Part shown: piece by piece, positions 1 to 6,481 of the stretch | Layout of the letters: each line of letters opens with the position of its first letter | Position numbering within the stretch: position 1 is the first letter of the stretch | Assembly (NCBI GenBank): GCA_900549015.1 | Contig: URMH01000060.1 | Coordinates: forward strand, 1-13,563 | Reading direction: 5' to 3' | From: an uncultured Blautia sp. | Lineage (GTDB): Bacteria > Bacillota > Clostridia > Lachnospirales > Lachnospiraceae | Length of the DNA: 13,563 nt | Translations under genes and position numbers: made by a program | The notes under the pieces: generated by a model | The model's database searches: none | The model's input: the letters and a program-made list of their open reading frames with translations, nothing else | Told to the model about the DNA's origin: nothing

Positions 1-50
1 AATACATTATATAGTTTTTGCTACACCCCATAAGAAGAAATACCTTCTCC

Positions 51-81
51 AAAAAAGGCAGCCTACCCCGCTGCCTTTTTT
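51..81. terminator. Intrinsic terminator of the upstream unit
   Basis: A 12-bp stem pairs AAAAAAGGCAGC (51-62) with GCTGCCTTTTTT (70-81) across a 7-nt loop. It has an A tract on one side and a T tract on the other, so it can terminate transcription from either side. The gene it serves on the plus strand lies off the left edge. It also insulates the GH13 promoter that follows. Confidence 0.85.
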
Positions 82-133
82 ACGTTATCAGGAAATTACT
101 TTGTAATGTTCCCTAAAATCGGGACAGAATTGG

Positions 134-162
134 TTGTAAAATCTTCAGAACTAAGATAAAAT
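134..162 (+). promoter_or_regulatory. Candidate sigma-A promoter of the GH13 gene
   Basis: TTGTAA (134-139) and TAAAAT (157-162) are 17 nt apart, matching 4 of 6 and 5 of 6 consensus bases. The predicted transcription start near 169 leaves a leader of about 32 nt before the ATG at 201. I saw no clear catabolite-responsive (cre) palindrome near it. Confidence 0.6.
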
Positions 163-200
163 AAAAGAATGTACGTATATTAGAAATAAAGAGGTATAAT

Positions 201-2318
201 ATGGAGCGTAAAGATGTGGACATCGTAAAAAAGATGCAGTATATATTAAACATGAGATCTGTCCTAAATAAGAATGCGTTTTTCAGTGACGGGACAGAGT
301 ATTACAGAACGCCGGCAGAGCCCCGGGAAGGGGATACGGTTACAATCCGTTTCCGTACGCAGAGAAATAATGTGGACGCTGTATATCTTGTGTGCGACGG
401 AAAGCATATTGAGATGGAAGTGACGGAGACAGAGAAAGGTTTTGATTATTATTCTGCGCAGATCACGATGGGAAGTAAAGTAAGCCGTTATCATTTTGAG
501 ATCATATACGGCTCTCTCACCTGCTATTACAATACCCAGGGCGTCAGAATGGAATACGAAGAGCGTATGGACTTCGAGATTTATCCGGGATATGAGACTC
601 CGGACTGGGCAAAAGGCGCAGTTATGTATCAGATTTATATTGACCGTTTTTATAATGGGGATAAGAGCAACGATGTGGAGACGGGAGAATATTTCTACAT
701 TGGCGATGTGAGTACCAAAGTAGAAAACTGGGAAAAAACGCCTGCAGTCATGGGAGTACGTGAGTTTTACGGAGGAGATCTTCAGGGGATTCTTGACAAG
801 CTGGATTATCTTCAGGAACTGGGGGTTGAGGTGCTGTACTTAAATCCTGCCTTTGTCTCTCCGAGTAATCATAAATATGACTGCCAGGATTACGATTATA
901 TCGATCCTCATTACGGAAAAATCGTGGAGGACTGCGACGGACTGTTGAATCCCGGAGACAGGGAGAATGCACATGCTTATAAATATATTCGCCGCGTGAC
1001 AGATAAAAGAAATCTGGAGGCAAGCAATGAGCTGTTCGCAAAGCTTGTGGAGGAAGTCCATAAAAGAGGAATGCGAGTGATTCTTGACGGCGTGTTTAAT
1101 CACTGCGGTTCCTTTAATAAGTGGATGGACAGAGAGCGGATTTATGAAAATCAGGAGGGTTATCCAAAAGGCGCTTATGTTTCCGCAGACAGTCCGTACC
1201 GGGATTTCTTTGATTTTAAAGATACAAACAGATGGCCTTATAATCCCACGTATGACGGCTGGTGGACGCATGATACACTTCCGAAATTAAATTATGAGGC
1301 GTCTACTACACTTTATGACTATATTTTGAAAGTTGGGAAAAAATGGGTGTCCCCGCCTTATAATGTAGATGGCTGGCGTCTTGATGTCGCGGCAGACCTG
1401 GGGCACAGCAACGAGTTTAACCATCAGTTCTGGAAGGATTTCCGCAGGGCGGTGAAAGAAGCAAATCCGGAAGCGATTATCCTTGCAGAGCACTACGGCA
1501 ATCCGGAAGGCTGGCTTCTGGGAGACGAGTGGGATACAGTTATGAACTACGATGCCTTTATGGAACCGATCACCTGGTTTCTTACAGGAATGGAAAAGCA
1601 CAGTGACGAGTACAGAGAAGATTTATATGGAAACAGTGAGGCGTTTATCGGCGCAATGCGTACCCATATGCGCTCCCTTCATATGTCTGCCCTCTATACG
1701 GCAATGAATGAACTTTCCAACCATGACCACTCCCGTTTCCTTACAAGGACAAACAGAAAGGTTGGCCGTGTTTCTTATGCAGGAGCGGCTGCCGCTTCTC
1801 AGGGAATCAATCCTGCGGTGATGCGGGAGGCGGTTGTGATCCAGATGACATGGCCGGGAGCGCCTACTGTTTATTACGGAGACGAGGCAGGCGTATGCGG
1901 ATTTACAGATCCGGATAACAGAAGAACCTATCCCTGGGGAAAAGAAGATCAGCAGATGCTTGATTTTCACAGAAGCATGATAAAACTCCATAAAGATTAT
2001 GAAGTGATTCGAAAAGGATCTCTTGATTTTCTCTGGAACGATTATCAGGGGCTTTCTTATGGACGTTTTTCTGACTGTGAGCAGATAATCGTTGTATTGA
2101 ATAACCTTGCGGAAGACCGGGAGGTAGAGGTGGAAGTATGGCAGACAGGTATTTCCCGCCTGGAGGATACGGTTCTTGAACGTGTTATGCTTACCTACAG
2201 AGCCGGATATACAGAGGAAAAGACTACGTATGTGGCAAGGGGCGGAGTTGTACGTCTGACAGTTCCGGGATACGGAGCGGTTGTACTTTATCATAAAGAC
2301 GAGGAAGAATGTGAGTAG
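201..2318 (+). CDS. Cytosolic GH13 alpha-amylase-family enzyme, neopullulanase/cyclomaltodextrinase-like
   Basis: The 705-aa protein has no signal peptide, so it should hydrolyse alpha-glucans (maltodextrins, cyclodextrins or pullulan fragments) in the cytosol. Residues about 38-130 look like the N-terminal Ig-like domain of neopullulanase-type GH13 enzymes. The (beta/alpha)8 barrel covers about 140-600 and a beta-rich C-terminal domain follows. All conserved GH13 regions are visible: DGVFNH at 296-301, GWRLDVAAD with the nucleophile D395, ILAEHYG with the acid/base E430, and LSNHDHSR with the stabiliser D509. A MYQIYIDRF signature opens the barrel. The ATG at 201 follows AAAGAGG (188-194) at 6 nt spacing; Met12 is a weaker alternative. 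The gene appears monocistronic, between terminators at 51-81 and 2333-2376. Family and catalytic residues are directly seen. Exact specificity (neopullulanase, cyclomaltodextrinase or maltogenic amylase) is not. Confidence 0.93.
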   Translation: MERKDVDIVKKMQYILNMRSVLNKNAFFSDGTEYYRTPAEPREGDTVTIRFRTQRNNVDAVYLVCDGKHIEMEVTETEKGFDYYSAQITMGSKVSRYHFEIIYGSLTCYYNTQGVRMEYEERMDFEIYPGYETPDWAKGAVMYQIYIDRFYNGDKSNDVETGEYFYIGDVSTKVENWEKTPAVMGVREFYGGDLQGILDKLDYLQELGVEVLYLNPAFVSPSNHKYDCQDYDYIDPHYGKIVEDCDGLLNPGDRENAHAYKYIRRVTDKRNLEASNELFAKLVEEVHKRGMRVILDGVFNHCGSFNKWMDRERIYENQEGYPKGAYVSADSPYRDFFDFKDTNRWPYNPTYDGWWTHDTLPKLNYEASTTLYDYILKVGKKWVSPPYNVDGWRLDVAADLGHSNEFNHQFWKDFRRAVKEANPEAIILAEHYGNPEGWLLGDEWDTVMNYDAFMEPITWFLTGMEKHSDEYREDLYGNSEAFIGAMRTHMRSLHMSALYTAMNELSNHDHSRFLTRTNRKVGRVSYAGAAAASQGINPAVMREAVVIQMTWPGAPTVYYGDEAGVCGFTDPDNRRTYPWGKEDQQMLDFHRSMIKLHKDYEVIRKGSLDFLWNDYQGLSYGRFSDCEQIIVVLNNLAEDREVEVEVWQTGISRLEDTVLERVMLTYRAGYTEEKTTYVARGGVVRLTVPGYGAVVLYHKDEEECE

Positions 2319-2332
2319 ACACATTTGGTAAT

Positions 2333-2376
2333 AAAAAAAGAAGATAAGATGCAAATGTATCTTGTCTTCTTTTTTT
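2333..2376. terminator. Bidirectional terminator between GH13 gene and arsR-type gene
   Basis: An 18-bp stem with one wobble position (2333-2350 with 2359-2376) has an 8-nt loop, an A7 run on its left edge and a T run on its right edge. It lies between the stop codons of two convergent genes, at 2318 on plus and 2400 on minus, and can serve both. Confidence 0.9.
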
Positions 2377-2399
2377 ATTGACAATAAACTTTTGATGTT

Positions 2400-2750
2400 T
2401 TATTCACAAACATGTTCCAGTCCCTGCTTCATAATCGTAGACACATGATCGTCTGCCAGGGAGTAGTAAACTGTTTTACCGTCTCTTCTGTATTTTACAA
2501 GAGCCATTTGCTTCAGAATGCGGAGCTGGTGAGAAATGGCACTCTGGGTCATGGAAAGCGTATCCGCAATATCCTGTACGCAAAGTTCCTGAGAAGATAA
2601 GGCATAAAGAATGCGAATGCGGGTAGGATCTCCGAAAACCTTAAAAAGTTCGGCAAGATTATAAAGCGTTTCTTCGCCGATGGGATATTCTTCTATAGAA
2701 TTGTTGTGAGAATGTGTGTGTTCTCCGTTGATATGTTCATGTTTTTCCAT
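2400..2750 (-). CDS. ArsR/SmtB-family metal-sensing repressor, zinc-sensor type
   Basis: The 116-aa winged-helix protein resembles cyanobacterial SmtB. A recognition helix lies around TQSAISHQLRILK (about 68-80), and a beta-wing at YRRDGKTVYYSL follows. The alpha-5 zinc ligands are complete in the SmtB pattern DxHx10HxxE: D100, H102, H113 and E116, the last residue. The ELCVQD segment keeps the alpha-3N pair C57 and D60. The N terminus carries His4, 6, 11, 13 and 15, plausible extra metal ligands. In the family, zinc binding releases DNA and derepresses an exporter or metallothionein; no such target is in this window. The start at 2750 follows an AGAAAGGTG ribosome site. A longer frame from 2795 would run through the terminator hairpin of the tRNA and is rejected. 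No convincing separate promoter was found, so expression may depend on readthrough from the tRNA-Tyr gene. Alternative: a cobalt or nickel sensor with the same fold. Confidence 0.9.
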   Translation of the reverse strand: MEKHEHINGEHTHSHNNSIEEYPIGEETLYNLAELFKVFGDPTRIRILYALSSQELCVQDIADTLSMTQSAISHQLRILKQMALVKYRRDGKTVYYSLADDHVSTIMKQGLEHVCE

Positions 2751-2780
2751 AGCAGCACCTTTCTGAAATGCAGATGTAAG

Positions 2781-2806
2781 AAAACCCAGGAACATAATCC
2801 TGGGTT
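2781..2806 (-). terminator. Terminator hairpin behind tRNA-Tyr, in the arsR-type leader
   Basis: An 8-bp perfect stem, AACCCAGG with CCTGGGTT (2783-2790 and 2799-2806), has an 8-nt loop and is followed on the minus strand by TTTT. It begins only 9 nt after the tRNA 3' end and ends about 30 nt before the start codon of the ArsR-type gene. It is therefore both the tRNA terminator and part of that gene's upstream region. An additional role as a repressor-binding palindrome is possible but does not match known SmtB operators. Confidence 0.75.
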
Positions 2807-2815
2807 AAAAGTAAG

Positions 2816-2897
2816 TGGACGGAGAAGGATTCGAACCTTCGAAGGCGTTGCCAACAGATTTACAGTCTGCCCCCTTTGGCCACTCGGGAACCCGTCC
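2816..2897 (-). tRNA. tRNA-Tyr (anticodon GTA)
   Basis: An 82-nt cloverleaf with the long variable arm expected of bacterial tRNA-Tyr. The acceptor stem pairs GGACGGG with TCCGTCC, including one G-T pair. The anticodon loop CTGTAAA carries GTA between GCAGA and TCTGT. The T arm is GAAGG-TTCGAAT-CCTTC and the discriminator base is A. CCA is not encoded and must be added after transcription. A near-consensus promoter lies just upstream and a terminator 9 nt downstream. Confidence 0.97.
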
Positions 2898-2910
2898 TTG
2901 ACCGTCCTTA

Positions 2911-2939
2911 ATTATATCGAAATCAGGAGCAAAATGCAA
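2911..2939 (-). promoter_or_regulatory. Promoter of tRNA-Tyr
   Basis: On the minus strand TTGCAT (2939-2934) and a perfect TATAAT (2916-2911) are exactly 17 nt apart. The predicted start near 2904 is about 7 nt before the mature tRNA 5' end. The short leader repeats the GGACGG of the acceptor stem. Confidence 0.85.
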
Positions 2940-2960
2940 GTACTTTTTTTAGTAAAATAG

Positions 2961-2989
2961 TAGACGAAACGGACAGAATCTGGTAAACT
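2961..2989 (+). promoter_or_regulatory. Possible promoter of fba
   Basis: TAGACG (2961-2966) and TAAACT (2984-2989) are 17 nt apart, each matching 4 of 6 consensus bases. It is the best candidate in the 148-base region shared with the divergent tRNA promoter. The resulting leader would contain a hairpin at 3001-3020. Confidence 0.35.
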
Positions 2990-3000
2990 ACAAAATATAT

Positions 3001-3020
3001 GGAAAACCATCAGGTTTTTC
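3001..3020 (+). other. Hairpin in the fba leader
   Basis: GGAAAACC (3001-3008), a 4-nt loop ATCA, and GGTTTTTC (3013-3020) form a stem of 7-8 pairs. It ends about 10 nt before the TAGGAGGAA ribosome site. There is no T run after it, so it is not a terminator. It may stabilise the 5' end of the mRNA or be incidental. Confidence 0.4.
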
Positions 3021-3045
3021 AATAAAATGTTAGGAGGAATAAATC

Positions 3046-3909
3046 ATGTTAGTAAGTGCAACAGAAATGCTGAAAAAAGCAAAAGCTGGTCATTATGCAG
3101 TTGGACAGTTTAACATCAACAACCTTGAGTGGACAAAAGCAATCCTTTTAACTGCACAGGAATTAAACTCCCCGGTTATCCTGGGTGTTTCTGAAGGTGC
3201 AGGTAAATACATGGCAGGTTACAAAACTGTTGTAGGAATGGTAAACGGAATGCTGGAAGAACTGAACATCACAGTTCCGGTAGCTCTTCACCTTGACCAC
3301 GGCAGCTACGAAGGCTGTCTGAAATGTGTGGAAGCAGGATTTTCTTCCATCATGTTCGACGGTTCTCATTACCCGATCGAAGAAAACGTTGCAAAAACAA
3401 AAGAACTTGTTAAAATCTGTGCAGAGCACGGTATGTCTCTGGAAGCAGAGGTTGGTTCCATCGGCGGCGAGGAAGACGGCGTAGTTGGTGCCGGCGAGTG
3501 TGCAGATCCGAACGAGTGCAAGATGATCGCTGATCTGGGAATCGACTTCCTTGCAGCAGGTATCGGCAACATTCACGGAAAATATCCGGCAAACTGGGCT
3601 GGATTAAGCTTTGAGACACTGGACGCAATCCAGCAGCTCACAGGAGAGCTTCCGCTCGTTCTTCACGGCGGTACAGGAATCCCGGCTGATATGATCAAAA
3701 AAGCAATCGACCTTGGCGTTTCCAAAATCAACGTAAATACAGAGTGCCAGCTATCCTTCGCAGCAGCTACACGTAAATATGTAGAAGAAGGAAAAGACCA
3801 GCAGGGCAAAGGATACGATCCACGTAAACTTCTTGCTCCTGGCTTCGAGGCAATCAAGGCTACTGTTAAAGAAAAAATGGAACTTTTCGGTTCTGTTGGA
3901 AAAGCCTGA
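3046..3909 (+). CDS. fba: Class II fructose-1,6-bisphosphate aldolase
   Basis: This 287-aa zinc-dependent aldolase interconverts fructose 1,6-bisphosphate with dihydroxyacetone phosphate and glyceraldehyde 3-phosphate in cytosolic glycolysis and gluconeogenesis. The class II signatures are present: LHLDHGS with catalytic D84 and zinc ligand H85, LEAEVGSIGGEED at about 132-144, NIHGKYP with H178, LHGGTGIP with H208, and KINVNTE at 227-233, which contacts substrate. The length is normal for the short Bacillus-like class II group. The ATG at 3046 follows a strong TAGGAGGAA site. The gene stands alone between the divergent tRNA-Tyr and a strong terminator, typical of a highly expressed housekeeping gene. 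Related tagatose-bisphosphate or ketose-bisphosphate aldolases share the fold. The lone context and full motif set favour the glycolytic enzyme. Confidence 0.95.
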   Translation: MLVSATEMLKKAKAGHYAVGQFNINNLEWTKAILLTAQELNSPVILGVSEGAGKYMAGYKTVVGMVNGMLEELNITVPVALHLDHGSYEGCLKCVEAGFSSIMFDGSHYPIEENVAKTKELVKICAEHGMSLEAEVGSIGGEEDGVVGAGECADPNECKMIADLGIDFLAAGIGNIHGKYPANWAGLSFETLDAIQQLTGELPLVLHGGTGIPADMIKKAIDLGVSKINVNTECQLSFAAATRKYVEEGKDQQGKGYDPRKLLAPGFEAIKATVKEKMELFGSVGKA

Positions 3910-3924
3910 GAATAAAAAGTATAC

Positions 3925-3955
3925 CCCGGTGAGGCTCGCTTCACCGGGATTTTTG
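3925..3955 (+). terminator. Terminator of fba
   Basis: CCCGGTGA (3925-3932) pairs perfectly with TCACCGGG (3941-3948) across an 8-nt loop. ATTTTT follows. It lies 16 nt after the fba stop codon. Confidence 0.92.
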
Positions 3956-4028
3956 CATTATGGAAAGATGTAACAAATGCGGCAGAATGTGTGAAAATTC
4001 AAAGAAAACTTATATATTTACAATTGCG

Positions 4029-4081
4029 AAGAATCGGCAGACAGATTTGAAGCGTGTCACAAAAACTGTCTGCCGATTCTT
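4029..4081. repeat. Perfect 16-bp inverted repeat upstream of the transporter operon
   Basis: AAGAATCGGCAGACAG (4029-4044) is the exact reverse complement of CTGTCTGCCGATTCTT (4066-4081), with 21 nt between. Neither side has a proper T run, so it is a poor intrinsic terminator. TATAAT occurs 11 nt after the right arm (4092-4097). The rest of the gap from 3956 to 4236 is AT-rich, with no convincing gene. It also has several weak -10-like hexamers (TATAAT 4092, TACTAT 4148, TACAAT 4176) without good -35 partners, and an 8-bp inverted repeat TTGAAATT (4169-4176) with AATTTCAA (4209-4216) just before the ribosome site. The 16-bp arms could be regulator half-sites or an RNA stem. Confidence 0.85.
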
Positions 4082-4236
4082 GTACTGTAATTATAATAAT
4101 TTTCCTCTGAACAGAAACATGAAAAATTATCACGTTTCTTAATTTTTTACTATAGCAGAATTTCCTTTTTGAAATTACAATAAAGACATATCAAAAGAAC
4201 GAAACAGAAATTTCAATGTAAAGGAGAAGACTTATT

Positions 4237-5559
4237 ATGAAGATGAAAAAAGTTACCGCATTAAGTATGGCAGTTATGATGGCTGCATCTATGATCCCGT
4301 CAGTTCCTGTTATGGCAGAAGAGGCAGAGGGAAGCGTATACTATCTGAACTTCAAGCCTGAGCAGGCAGATCAGTGGGTAGAGCTTGGTGAAAAATATAC
4401 AGAGGAGACAGGCGTTCCGGTAACCGTTGTAACAGCAGCGTCCGGCACATATGAGTCCACTCTGAAATCCGAGATGGCAAAAGACGAAGCGCCGACTCTT
4501 TTCCAGGTAAACGGTCCTGTAGGTCTTGCTTCATGGAAAGACTACTGCTATGACTTAAAAGATACTGAAATCTACAAACAGCTTACAAGTGAGGAATTTG
4601 CATTAACAAATGAAGATGGAAGTGTTCCTGGTATTGCATACGTAATCGAGACATACGGACTGATTTATAATAAGGCTCTGTTAAACGATTACTTTGAGAC
4701 AGATGGCGCAGTTGTGAAATCCGTAGAAGAAATCAACAGCTTTGATACATTAAAAGCAGTTGCAGATGATATTCAGGCAAAGAAAGATGACCTTGGAATC
4801 GAAGGCGCTTTTGCTTCCGCAGGTTTCGATGCTTCCAGTGACTGGAGATTTAAGACACATCTTGCAAACCTTCCTATATATTATGAATATCAGGCAGATG
4901 GAATTGATTCCACAGATGCAATTAAGGGAACTTACCTTGAAAACTTCAAGAATATTTTTGATCTGTATATCACAGACTCCACATGTGAGCCGAGCGTACT
5001 TTCCAGCAAAACAGGGGAAGATGCAGCTTCCGAGTTTGCTTTAGGAGAAGCCGTATTCTATCAGAACGGAACATGGGCATATAATGACGTTAAGGATAAC
5101 GAAGTTGCAGATGAAGATATGGGAATGCTTCCAATCTACATTGGTGTTGAAGGAGAAGAAAATCAGGGACTTTGCACAGGAAGTGAAAACTACTGGTGTG
5201 TAAACAGCAAAGCAAGCGAAGAAGATATTCAGGCAACACTTGATTTCTTAAACTGGGTTATCACAAGTGACGAAGGAAGAACCTCTTTAAGCCAGGAAAT
5301 GGGATTTGTAACACCATTTAAGACTTTCGATGAAAACTTCGAATCTGAAAATCCGCTTGTAGTAGATGCAAATAAATACATTGCAGACGGAAAAACTTCT
5401 GTAGCATGGAACTTTACAACAATGCCTTCTGAAGAGTGGAAAAATCAGGTAGGAAGCGCAATGCTCGAGTATGCACAGGGAACCGGTGAATGGGACGCAG
5501 TAGAAAAAGCGTTTGTAGACGGCTGGGCAACCGAATATGCGGCTGCACATGCAGAATAA
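4237..5559 (+). CDS. Sugar ABC transporter substrate-binding protein (CUT1, family 1), non-lipidated
   Basis: This 440-aa extracytoplasmic binding protein should deliver a carbohydrate to the two permeases that follow. The signal peptide has a KMKK n-region, a hydrophobic stretch at about 7-22, and a signal peptidase I site after VMA (A27). There is no lipobox cysteine, which is unusual for a Gram-positive binding protein. The mature protein has the family 1 pattern: LGEKYTEETG near the N terminus, ETYGLIYNKALLNDYF in the middle, an AVFYQNGTWAY segment, and NYWCVNSKASEEDIQATLDFLNWV near the end. The ATG at 4237 follows AAAGGAGAAG. A hairpin at 5578-5599 separates it from the permease gene and probably gives excess binding protein. 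The ligand (maltodextrin, another oligosaccharide or a glycoside) cannot be told from sequence. The role is firm by motif and operon order. Confidence 0.9.
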   Translation: MKMKKVTALSMAVMMAASMIPSVPVMAEEAEGSVYYLNFKPEQADQWVELGEKYTEETGVPVTVVTAASGTYESTLKSEMAKDEAPTLFQVNGPVGLASWKDYCYDLKDTEIYKQLTSEEFALTNEDGSVPGIAYVIETYGLIYNKALLNDYFETDGAVVKSVEEINSFDTLKAVADDIQAKKDDLGIEGAFASAGFDASSDWRFKTHLANLPIYYEYQADGIDSTDAIKGTYLENFKNIFDLYITDSTCEPSVLSSKTGEDAASEFALGEAVFYQNGTWAYNDVKDNEVADEDMGMLPIYIGVEGEENQGLCTGSENYWCVNSKASEEDIQATLDFLNWVITSDEGRTSLSQEMGFVTPFKTFDENFESENPLVVDANKYIADGKTSVAWNFTTMPSEEWKNQVGSAMLEYAQGTGEWDAVEKAFVDGWATEYAAAHAE

Positions 5560-5577
5560 ACAAAAGGCTTAAGGAAT

Positions 5578-5599
5578 GGGGCGGGCGGATACTCGCCCC
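5578..5599 (+). other. Intercistronic hairpin between binding protein and permease genes
   Basis: GGGGCG (5578-5583) can pair with CGCCCC (5594-5599). The register 5583-5587 with 5594-5598 competes with it. It is followed by TTTCATATTTT, a weak T-rich tail. Such structures commonly cause partial termination or protect the upstream message, so the binding protein is made in excess over the permeases. Confidence 0.65.
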
Positions 5600-5632
5600 T
5601 TTCATATTTTATGGGAACAGGGAGAAACAATT

Positions 5633-6481
5633 ATGAATAATAAAGCGATGAAAAAATATTTTCCGGTTTTTGTGCTGCCTACCTTGCTTGCCTTTACAAT
5701 CGGATTTATTGTGCCCTTCTGTATGGGGGTATATCTTTCTTTCTGTAAGTTTACAACAGTAACAGATGCGAAATTTGTAGGCTTCAGCAATTACGCCAAG
5801 ATTTTTACAGAGGACGGCACATTTGTACATGCGCTCTGGTATACGGCTGCTTTTACAGTAGTGTCCGTTATTTTGATCAATGTGATCGCCTTTGCAGTGG
5901 CAATGCTTCTCACAAAAAATATACGGGGAAGAAATACTTTCCGTACTGTATTTTTTATGCCGAACCTGATCGGCGGTATTATTCTGGGATATGTATGGCA
6001 GCTTCTTTTAAACGGTATTTTAATGCAGTTTGACAGAACGCTTACTTATTCTTCAAAATATGGATTCTGGGGACTTGTAATTCTCATGTGCTGGCAGCAG
6101 ATCGGATATATGATGATCATTTATATTGCGGGTATTCAGAATATTCCGGGAGACTTAATTGAAGCGGCGCAGATTGACGGGGCAAATAAAAGACAGCTTT
6201 TAAAAGATGTCATTATCCCTATGGTAATGCCTTCTATTACAATCTGTACATTTTTGACGCTCACCAATTCCTTCAAGCTTTTCGACCAGAACCTTGCCCT
6301 TACAAACGGCGAGCCGTCCAATATGTCTGAGATGCTGGCTTTAAATATTTATAATACCTTCTACGGAAGAACAGGCTGGGAGGGCGTAGGACAGGCAAAA
6401 GCAGTAATCTTCTTTATTCTGGTTGGTATTATTGCCATTGTACAGAATCGTCTCACAAGAAGTAAGGAGGTACAGCAGTAA
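5633..6481 (+). CDS. Sugar ABC transporter permease, MalF/UgpA-like
   Basis: This 282-aa inner-membrane protein has six predicted membrane spans, the first at about residues 10-37 and the last at about 257-272. The cytoplasmic EAA loop is clear: IEAAQIDGANKRQLL at about 176-190 (E177, A178, A179, D182, G183), followed by IIPMVMP. It contacts the ATPase. It pairs with the next gene product to form the channel. The start at 5633 is chosen because GGGAGAAA lies just upstream and the protein then starts MNNKAMKKY, typical of the family. A frame extending to an ATG at 5576 would cross the intercistronic hairpin. The stop overlaps the next start codon by one base (TAATG), indicating translational coupling. 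No ATPase gene is linked, as is usual for CUT1 systems that share MsmX/MsmK. Confidence 0.93.
   Translation: MNNKAMKKYFPVFVLPTLLAFTIGFIVPFCMGVYLSFCKFTTVTDAKFVGFSNYAKIFTEDGTFVHALWYTAAFTVVSVILINVIAFAVAMLLTKNIRGRNTFRTVFFMPNLIGGIILGYVWQLLLNGILMQFDRTLTYSSKYGFWGLVILMCWQQIGYMMIIYIAGIQNIPGDLIEAAQIDGANKRQLLKDVIIPMVMPSITICTFLTLTNSFKLFDQNLALTNGEPSNMSEMLALNIYNTFYGRTGWEGVGQAKAVIFFILVGIIAIVQNRLTRSKEVQQ

Noticed and set aside
1623..2384. Minus-strand open frame of 253 codons opposite the GH13 gene
   Set aside because: It is antisense to a gene with complete catalytic motifs, and its upstream end runs through the bidirectional terminator. Its long length follows from codon bias on the other strand.
2378..2406. 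A perfect TTGACA on the plus strand reading antisense into the arsR-type gene
   Set aside because: No acceptable -10 hexamer lies at 16-18 nt (TATTCA at best), so an antisense promoter is not supported.
2751..2795. N-terminal extension of the ArsR-type protein by 15 residues
   Set aside because: The extension would encode part of the tRNA terminator hairpin. The internal start at 2750 has a proper ribosome site and gives a normal family length.
3960..4142. A 60-codon open frame with a CxxC near its N terminus in the gap after fba
   Set aside because: It starts at the end of the fba terminator with no ribosome site, and both arms of the 16-bp inverted repeat lie inside it. The composition is that of AT-rich non-coding DNA and the protein shows no domain pattern.
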